The notes beneath the pieces were generated by a model. The model was not told where the DNA came from. It worked only from the letters and a program-made list of their open reading frames with translations, and did no database searches. The position numbers and the translations under genes were made by a program. From Lotmaria passim (Eukaryota > Euglenozoa > Kinetoplastea > Trypanosomatida > Trypanosomatidae), in the NCBI GenBank assembly GCA_037349495.1, contig CP140220.1, positions 186,001 through 250,000 of the forward strand: DNA of 64,000 nt, given 5' to 3'. Positions 12,001 through 17,100 of the stretch are shown piece after piece. Numbering within the stretch: position 1 is the stretch's first letter; each line of letters opens with the position of its first letter.

Positions 12001-12492
12001 TGACGACGACTTTACTGCAGTAGAGCGCGCCTGCGAAGTCCGCCGAGCGCCGCTACCCTGCGCTGCGGCACCCGACCCCCTCTTCCTTCCCCCCCTCACG
12101 TTTCGTGAGTTGACGAGGTTGATGCGCCGACTCCTTCCGCGCGATGCCGTGCCCACCCCCGAAGACGGCTGCGACGCCGCAGCGACGCCTGCGCGAATTG
12201 GCAATGTACTCGGTCGTGGAGTCTCTGAGCTGCGCCTGTTCCCGCCGCTGTCACCTCTGTTTTTGTCGCTGCTGCTGCTGCCACCGTTGCTGTTGCCGTT
12301 GTCGGCCCCGTCGTGCGTAGCGCCGGACATGAGGGATATCGTTGCCTTGCCGTCCATGTTGCTGCTGCTGCTGCTCCGCCTGCGGTGATTCACGCTTACA
12401 TCCGTGCACGTAGTCAACGTAGGAGACGTGTTGAGCGGAGCGTGGACGGGCTGAGGAAGGGTGTATGGCAACCGACGAGCCCTGGAGTTCAT
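1..12492 (-). CDS. Giant low-complexity Ser/Thr/Ala-rich protein, N-terminal part (gene runs off the left edge)
   Basis: One minus-strand frame starts at ATG 12492 and showed no stop in the lines I checked down to base 1, giving about 4,164 codons with no end in view. An in-frame TGA lies directly before the ATG, so the start is firm. The visible protein is almost wholly low complexity. It has Ser runs near residue 1,342, an Asn/Ala stretch near 2,896-2,930, RPGSS-type repeats near 2,186, Gln runs near 3,018 and a Thr run near 3,955. Many SP and TP dipeptides could be proline-directed kinase sites. I saw no transmembrane segment, coiled coil or recognisable globular domain. Any catalytic or binding domain would have to lie in the missing C-terminal part. 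Codon third positions are GC-rich like the neighbouring genes, so this is a real gene and not random open frame. Function unknown. Confidence 0.8.
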   Translation of the reverse strand, partial: MNSRARRLPYTLPQPVHAPLNTSPTLTTCTDVSVNHRRRSSSSSNMDGKATISLMSGATHDGADNGNSNGGSSSSDKNRGDSGGNRRSSETPRPSTLPIRAGVAAASQPSSGVGTASRGRSRRINLVNSRNVRGGRKRGSGAAAQGSGARRTSQARSTAVKSSSRDQSLSSSRTQSNSLVTGGPTGSKAVVRPVMEYRHKLVVTPTPVKALSTDVEGSSAVNTDDSSGGGCDNSRHNVDEAAPSSTSRGVTSGSVVAEHSVLPSLVGGHDCQVGAVGGISTATAETTAMPNLASTTAIPHPPMILTGRSLARVSWNSNALAAQLRNLTAESLDTTSIPSLPSDETQQTQMPALAMRATRHEHFGSLESSTLAPTSTSASAVPASVAPTDQAVVVGGSALPAPPATTAAAAAGGSVTRPPTNGSPSRLSISSNSPCSGTEIPPGGRRAAMGRRHLRQGSGARGAVGHSFSSLSSSSALFLGASGLTSGNIMCNANSTNTNTNSNSNGRVEVAFDGGACSACRTPSRSSGSNPKSQPSTMPASEVAVFRPMLPTTLTTRRASQGSLCTVCSTSANGLASAPRKEKHTALPRVSEAGGNAETAPPSWCSASVEGGGNGNGDSGVSCGCGDSLPLFSPTSERHHTTATTTAAANARTAARATAASTLPVHACSPLPKVICAKDDVKDDAQTSGQHAGRSSPVPSSAVSSPFSTAASQHRPQCLPLLSRTVLSTTTITPGSPATPASASAVAAVSASVAHAKGKVVRASPLNGVTPMLNAFDIVGVSESNEPSPTTPKQPSGKTSDAARSPTASDTAASPTASAKTPSPAARLKKTARSLVLSPPAVSPPFLRTPTPLSVGLRNSSSTHSFAAKPKAPPPYGKAPPRPATTCNADRRLSAHLNTVAPGVLSPIHGSVDNGNDGGGGGFRPQRDHGYDHDANNTNSTSPIFAATARRVSGSLPASPTPAPLAPQTLAPPQLSKPVIVVVEPPSAFEAAVCVCDLETMTSPLQPPPPADTVNTARLVTPTEPTKRSNSEHDEKAMSLAAASSVPAASSASATPAVPVETPSSPPHKSPSTLLTDSLNSRSADGEPVLISTGSRQAPRDGASATAMPQLSFSSPTQLTLCRSSTRARLRSNDGPSTASDKAAEVMSGVHAELEASRQPLSTELASLLQNSTASASPSTFLESVSVLEDPSMYFGTSMHTQRFVSSSRLIPPRTPLNPSMTGGRGGSSEGTLSPPTRVVVAAAISTNAGHTAVVGSSGSHKAGSPVAAAAARSRPPVVSPNTSFHSFLMDDVTTAVLNGRADEGGAVAGPTRARLARNGRLIGALRNAAADASRNAAAPTLPSSSSSSSSKSSDERHGGVPQSDFSSSSSSSSGVAVASNVHNGEEQQEGKGHPHHSYLSVCSSIQRDDAGLKSNGAGNVLHAYPSIATFASNEPKSPHSRDAADVSKTPCQSQHHSSQDTTCTEGAANENAANQKTGRHSGQQTASATLRFNTVLTSEDLNADTPREGEAMSSQHASDGSRSPRTSHDNGNGNGNGAGPRLATQHQQRRSSTLKMLSQSAFQLSDRIRRSTQWASRRGSKSSESNSTSTHQTQLSSTEGGSRDGSAALHTTSGATSMTLVGCPNTVSATQVFAEAPQQTLPNSTVRRDRVSQSPRQRILSQHGCQADARNAGSANSLTHTASVMSSTMSEEGVRCEAASPLTSSTKRKRSFATAMTRLLSQASIYGTPKSSAAAGVLSESVTSLTDGVAGGAAAVAANTASEASCGPAPAAPAAAPSTATTTSGSPACDKGQPTLLPQFPPTPISTSAQASEVGEHSGSSTRPDKSGEVRSGSPDSPVAIDATATPRLTRASNASLVSGGNEENSERTKDHRRKTAKELQAGEASRDTSEVETLPPQPFLSSFDEQVSSSVKANRLIAMASGLSSTPTPSSRDRHSLERSSRASTDIPLLDSEALHTRHLNSNTMSGSTNPISSCNSTQAPIPWRASTEFHSDEIVKAFHFDEASPLAPQRTPSCSVSVSSTTSSMPSNVPSHTSAVALGPNSAENEMSVITITKPVLSGLPSSRSPSLSLPQAFKSVFHGTQSKQEEPSLKTTLNTSDRASLVPPMPKQPSPPPPQGLLSRQPRGGHGLYAALQAHQLHNNTSPVAQLYAGQGQATYEHFNSTNCRTTPTTSNPFAVVTAIRPRPGSSRPGSSRPGSASHAESARPGSGGSRRPRPAEAPAPSTASLFRSMANGVAVAKVSGDVVNNDSSYEDTHNTTSVSGLSTQLLELPMPLSTTALPKATPPKSTRARNFSSSLVSAWVKAAQGIFASSAAGALLSLRVPLSSSCANSSSHQVVVALPSSGSNETRAAATTMPQPSSSSGPQRRRVFTSVLAPSAPMDATLLSTKGDSTHAAVTTTSSSSQVHTSHSFDSGSDTSGGSSSRWSAAQTVTTLGFATMAAGNTRSCWSLSSTSKRKWTSSMTSSHGSGAYPLHSNAPSHLLQPSSDSSSLFHAPGGGTPTSSPGSRRGFGGRKFAFGSSSSGGSSSNGNNNTGSSNNNVENTSSRLSPRKLHKPSHQRQPSTTTVMKGLNGAARVTSAESHRNGQVVLMDAAPAQGSTEPSPPPPSQQKQQQSRAVTPTRNHRVSLVSAGSEVDGSPFCFAPSRNSHDSPQTPQLLQHSQASSRHMSELGRQDAPREIFEHAAGRSHTQSSVSSRDTTSSEENWLPSVQRSAKAGSSGVPSAGRASLGVLPGFTPSTMSLVDLSALLSGEVRHSQPDRDTSGDAASPAAAPAAESGSNGCGFEAAAAAAAFASTSTSDSDSLQPTPRSLPHDESSARTILGNHGNALQQRYHKQYSASVPKHPSATTGAFVSSVLLPTLMNSTSLGSNNDGSTAAATGSGTHQGVSSPKLSNAINNNNNNSNAAAAAAADAAAADANAGMTHSTAADAPLATANTSLSATLGSGPIPTRPTRSFSPPPALLSCEAAPALFTMGNGLPLLQVQDSQSLAVGRGAAPPFSLENDNDTALTLSWGPQQQQQQPRGNFDGEGLTNGNGTLLVDAAEPPPSSQMGTTWRRSSIAAGSPNEGAGVQQSLVSSASATATPGSQQPQLAPTPRRASRLTCTSSCTGSNAAIPAPPSTSPAAAVNGSNMRSRRVGSMLTAHNSVGGVLGLTDSGSPVLRSTLLGSSRHSSGVSDAMSENANTGTSSVLESSLLYVPPELRRGPEWRHLQQHIAHNIAQSHQRDAAHLASFSSSSESFHNHARGQAARFSESVSGSGEKRNSYRHFTTASTTATAALVSLRRRSSQAASDIAGMQNTAGQIGAEPTCRQQLVKRSHSTTSPHRLERGSGLLLSNGNSAAAGSARSRTSPHLRLTTVESLLNGEAPDGGGGGSSSTIPASATAQTLPHPPSLLPLLVTNVAAPHGESEDEPRKQLSLRTPRGSKMRANRSVDHGSNVSGDGEDCKGGLLVAKSSMFTAAGDGCKEELAAASQQRLSEDRRSMHEAPSSEETRSSVLVPHAIVDAGTICAANNVSSSVTRRSLPAHVMAPAPQTQCHQHILSGVPFITSESDDDDDMRRDGHNNSSSSSSKIKALPTVSDHAQTPGACVEKELVAKTAAGAVKVSNVDLSPSSSFCSAKFASTTPGAYNRQPAATAELAYLANNAPAPLPTNDTAAEVTRRLSSLSLFRCSSAGAIDNADKRLTSRTSSRFTAPLTRQEKLHVTPAHCVAEKGDVSEAAVEQQQSTTRDSNVGSFDRCQSTQSPVNSETAGGKADQEASSPQKPQQEEQQEKEQERAPQLALPDGEASPTSTAASPVHATSTVVLGTAQSPPSPPQQRSILSHANGSSLHLLAFSPLVPNVAQVTDGLQHSGGASHRGSTATTGAKAAAAGAVSSLRSVRNSVDDTHGSSLSHTGGTQRNSVVSFEEPLVFDMDPFSREAAQFLQQQQHAAELPGILESSSSTAATAGAAAMATTTTTTTTTTTSATMVTTPSSSGVVRSPPSGSPTAEGRHFSNSNSGHPGSPRPLTTTRKARMQTTQSNGAPAHAPNFSGRVSNSLKTHNASPTTTTTTPFLLPNCAMMSSFNLGSPSESTLTAYAASPRANYGATCASNAVGVSGPLTPNGGGASAAVGDSSLMSTMDEQHRTLMTLSAFSARQTPVAAPSLLMPGEGAEHCISAVHGN

Positions 12493-12511
12493 TCAAACCG
12501 CACCGTAACAG

Positions 12512-12556
12512 CTAGAAAAGCACAGGTGGGGGTAAGAAGGAATAAAAAAAAAAAAA
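12512..12556 (-). promoter_or_regulatory. Predicted spliced-leader acceptor of the giant gene
   Basis: On the coding strand a run of 13 T is followed by a pyrimidine-rich stretch ending in ttttctag. The AG at 12513-12512 leaves a 5' UTR of about 19 nt before the ATG at 12492. The tract and AG are visible; use for trans-splicing is inferred from kinetoplastid biology. Confidence 0.55.
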
Positions 12557-12896
12557 CGACTCGATCAAACAAACAAACAAAAAAAAAGATGGAAAAGAGA
12601 AGTCCAGAAGAAAACGAGAGAAGCTAGCGGGACTTTTTTTTTTTTTAGAGGGGAGGGAGAACAATACGAGCTTGAAGTACTGTACATATGCTCTTCACGT
12701 AAAAGAAATTTAAAAAAAGTACTTTCAAATAATAATAATAATAATAATAACAACGCACTTAACGCGGTATGTGTGTGTGTGGGCGCGGTCACCCAAATAT
12801 CATTAAAAAGAAAATAAAAGAGAACGTTCGAAGTTAAAGAAAAGACCGTGAAGCTCGTTAAATGCGCCTAGAAACGAAATATAAATAGATAAACAA

Positions 12897-12900
<4 letters not shown>

Positions 12901-12942
<42 letters not shown>
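12901..12942. repeat. (AT)21 microsatellite
   Basis: An uninterrupted AT dinucleotide array of 42 bases in the spacer. It is fully self-complementary and likely to vary in length between strains. Confidence 0.95.
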
Positions 12943-12944
<2 letters not shown>

Positions 12945-14184
12945 ACTGAGAAAAAATCACAGGAAACACAATAATATGGAAGAACAGCGGCAATAAAAAA
13001 AAAAAAAAGAAGCCAACTATTCAAACAAAGAAAAGAGAAGGAGTGGAAAAAAAAAAATGAAAAAGCGACGCCTTCAAAGACGCGAAAGCAGAAAAAAAAA
13101 AACCCTATATTCAGTGTTTCGTTTTCTTATTCTTAATTGTCTCACTTTTTTTTCTTTTTCTCTCTCTCTCTTTTAAATCTACTAGTTGGTTTTTTGTAGA
13201 ACTACGAAGAAGAGAAAAGCTGTTCGACCTTTCGTTATTGGATAATATACATCAATTAATATGTAATGATAAATGAAAAACAAATGAGCAAGCGAGCACT
13301 CTTCGTTTTTTTTTTTTTTTCCCCTCCCCCTCGTTGTGCCGTGTTTTTTTTTTTTCTTTCTTTCTTCCTCCTTTCTTCTTCTTACATAACTAAAAAGCGG
13401 CTTAACGGAAAAGGAGAAGATAGCGAGAGATACAAAGAGAACAAAAAGAAAAGAGAAGAGACGAAGGGCCGAGGGAAAGAGAGGTGATGATGTGAAAGCG
13501 CAGAGGATTACATCTGTACTACCATTTCCGCAACTAACTCGAGCAAGGGGGGGGGGGAAAAAAAACGACACTGTTTTTTTTTCCCCCTCTCTCCCGTCGC
13601 ACCATAAGCTGCCTTCTCTTTCTTTCTCTCTCTCTCTCTCTCTCTTAATTTCCTTCTTTTCGAGGCGCCTGATCTTGTAGTACTTGTCCTTCATATTCTC
13701 TAAGCAAAAAAACAGCCGTACAACAGCTTTGTTTGACCCACGAAGCTGCAGCTGCCTTGATGAGTTCTCTCCGCATCATCATAGCTGCCATAAAACTCTT
13801 CAGTGGCCCTTGTCTTTTATTTTTTTTTTGTTTTTTTTTTTTGTGTTTTCCTGTCCTCTTTTTGTTTTCTTCTTTCTTCTCTTCATTCGAATGTTCGCTA
13901 CGATAGACAGGAAAAAGAGGTGAGAGCGTTCTATCCGTTACGTGTTAAGCTGCTCGAGCTCACCACTGTGCAATTGTCGATATGCTCCACCAGTAATGCG
14001 AACTAAAAAAAAAAAAAAAGAGAAAGAGAAAAAAAAAAACGATGAGAAACACGAGCAAGAACACACACACACACACACGTGGAAAAAAATAAAACGGGAA
14101 AAAAGAAAATACGTATAGAATAAAGAGTTTTGACGTTAAACAGGAGACTCCTGTTTTTTTTTTTTTGTGTGTGTGTGTTGTTAT

Positions 14185-17100
14185 TCACGGATAGAGAGCT
14201 GCGTTGGAAACCTGCGGATACTCATTGGCCCCGCCCTGAAACACCGCCACCGGGAGGCCGCCGTCATATTGCACCCCGCCTGCTGCCGCTACCCCCGCGG
14301 GCGCAGCCATCGTGTAGGGAAACCCCGGCGCCGGCATCGCTTCTCTGTATGCGTTCTGATCCATAACGGACAGGTACGGCGTCGGACACACACCGTATAG
14401 TGCACCGCTCGCACTTGATGGGCCTACAACGGCAGCAGGCCCCGCCACCGGTACGCCGTGCAACGCACCCCTGCTGAAAGACGGAAAGGTCGGTAGTGTC
14501 ACCATCGGCACGCCATCCGCGCACCCAGCAGTGCTGGGGAGCAAAGCACGCCCGCATACGTTCGGCGCGGCTGCGGTGGACGACGCCATAGACCCTGACA
14601 GTTGCTGATCGGCCGGTGCGTACAGCATCATCAAGTTGGCTGGGGAGGGTGGGGAGTGGAGAGAGTAGGTAGTAAAAACGGTGGCGCCCTGCGCGCTGTT
14701 CGCGCCCGCACCGATCACGTGGACGTTGTTCACGATGCCTTGCGATGGCGCTGGAGCAGGCGCGTATTGAAGCGGAGAGGGAGCATCCTGAGTTGCGGCC
14801 GTCGTTGCGGGGAGAGGGGCCACTGAAACCATCTGTCGGGACGGCGAGGGCAGGAGGCCATCAGACACCGGAGGAACGAAGAAGTGAGAAAACGGCATTG
14901 CAGTTGTAGCAGCAACGCACTGCCGCGACGGCGTGGCGTGACCGTGCGATGGGGGCCAACTGCTGGCTGAGACATCGGCCATGATGGACGGGTACGAATG
15001 GAAGCCACTGCCTACAGCGTTGCTGCTCGCCGATGCAGTGGCGGCGGATGTGACATGAAAAATGGGGGCGCCGCATGAATAGCGAGCACCACCACCGCCA
15101 CAGCCACCGATATCATTGCCTCTGCCAATGTGAATCTCGTGTGAGTTGGGGTTGATGTTGCCGCCACTGGTGCTGCCGCTCGTGCGGGCCGGAAGATATG
15201 GAGGTGGTGGGGATGCATCTTGCGTTCCCTGCTGCTCCTGTCGGAACGGCGTGCAGGCCGACGCCTTCCCATCAACCGAAGTGGTATGCACGTTGTACTG
15301 CGGGGCTGTCCGGCTGCCGTCTGTACCGCTGGTCGGTGCCCCACTGAAGACCATCACCTGATCTCGCAGCCCAAAGTGCATTTTACAATGCGCCGCGCCT
15401 GCGTCCGTGAGGCCCACGTCCGCCGTCAACGACTGGCCAGCCGTGTCAATCGGTGTCGTCGTCGTCGCCGCCACCTCGTCCTGTGCAGCCGTTGCGAGCG
15501 GATCAGAAAGGACCTTACGCAGAAAGTGATCCGCCGCGGTAGCGGATGTAAAGAGGGTGCACGTGTACCACCGCTCCGCCATAACGCTGGTTGAGCCGAC
15601 CGTGCCACCGAGTGGCAAGGTGGCTCCACTGGAGTGGCGCGAGATCCCCACCGCCTCGCTCGACGCGTTGTCGCAGGAAGACGCGGATGCACTGTCGTCT
15701 CGCTTGCCCTGTGCAGCGCCGCCAGCAGCAGTAGCGGTTGTTGATGTTGATATTGCAGCTGCGTCGAGAGGTGAGATGGAGGTCAACGGAAGTCGACTGT
15801 ACCGTTGTGACACGGGAATAGCGTACGTGCCGACCACCATCGCCGCCGCCGCCGCCGCTCCTGATGGCGCCGTCGGCGTGGTCAGTGCCGCGGCAGACAC
15901 ACTGGACTCCCCAGACCGTCCACAACTGTTCGTTCCTGCTGTTGCTCCCACTGCTTCTCCGCTCGCTGAGTCAGCACCCACCGACTCTGTGCTTAGCCGC
16001 AATCGCGAGGAAAGAGCACCACCAGTCGCGCTAGAGTTGCTGCGATGAAGCTCCTCTTCGAGAGCTTGCTTGGGACTTTGCGTGCGGGACGTGGTGCAGC
16101 GGTGCGGCGATCGGTGGCGGCCCAGTGTCGCGGCCTCAGCTGGCCGCACGCAGCCGCAGCCGTGGCGAGGCACATTGCAGCCGTAGACGACGCACTGCCG
16201 CATCATCGTCTCCAACTCACTTTGCTGGGTACGGCTGAGCACAGCTTTGGTGTCGCCGCGTGCGCTGCGTCCCGCGCCGCCGCCGCTTAGCTCCGTCAGT
16301 GGCCCCGTTTGCCGCTTCGGTGAGTCTTGATTACCTCCAGCTGCTTTCTTCTGTTCTTGCTCCTGCTGCTGCTGTTGTAGCAGGTACTGCACGCCCTGCG
16401 CCAAGACCCGCTCCTGCAGCGTTGAGAACACCTCGACAGGCATAAACACTACGTCCCGCATTCTGGCGCTGCTGGCAGACGCTTTCTGCGCACCGTCGTT
16501 GCTGCTGTTGCCGTCGTGGTGCGGCACGTCAATATGCGAAGGAGCGTCTGTCGGGTGGAGCGAGCCGCTCTGTGGGTCAGCAGACAGGACATCCGATTCA
16601 CCCCGCTTTTCGGGCATCACTGCACGTCGGTTGCATCGTAAAGGATCACCCTCGTTCGGCGATAAGGTGAAGTACGTTATCGACGGCGTCGCCTCGGCCT
16701 TCGCGAGGCGGCAGGTGAGCACATGCGAGGTGTGCGGCACGTGATACTGATGCAGCGCCCTCAGACACGCCGCTGCATCCCTCGCCTCGGTGAACAACAC
16801 AAAGCCGTAGCCGCGAGACTCGTTAGTCTTGCGGTAACGCGCGACGCTGGCGGACACGATTGGGCCAAAGGCAGAACACAACTCACGCAGCTTCACGGCG
16901 CTCCACGTGGGCGGCAAATTTGCGATGTAGACGTTGCATGCAGACGTGGCGGCAGTAAGATTCACCGCTGGAGCTGTGGTTGTGGTGGTGGTGGCGGTGG
17001 TTGGCGTTGCTGCGGAGCTCTTCGACTGCTCAAGCACCGTGCATGTCGGCGGAGTGGAAGGAGGAAGAGGAGGAGGCAGCGAGCTCGCCTCCGCCTTTGG

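Larger units (their letters stand above)
12493..14184. other. Spacer between the RRM gene and the giant gene
   Basis: This should hold the 3' UTR of the RRM gene (right part) and the short 5' UTR of the giant gene (left end). It is AT-rich, with A/T homopolymers, a TC dinucleotide run near 13626-13644 and a long AT repeat at 12901-12942. No open frame here has the codon bias of the neighbouring genes, and I saw no tRNA-like or snoRNA-like element. Confidence 0.7.

Noticed and set aside
10985-12388. Long plus-strand frame of 467 codons
   Set aside because: It mirrors the giant minus-strand gene. GC-rich third positions on one strand keep the opposite strand open. The translation is Leu/Arg/Ala-rich without domains.
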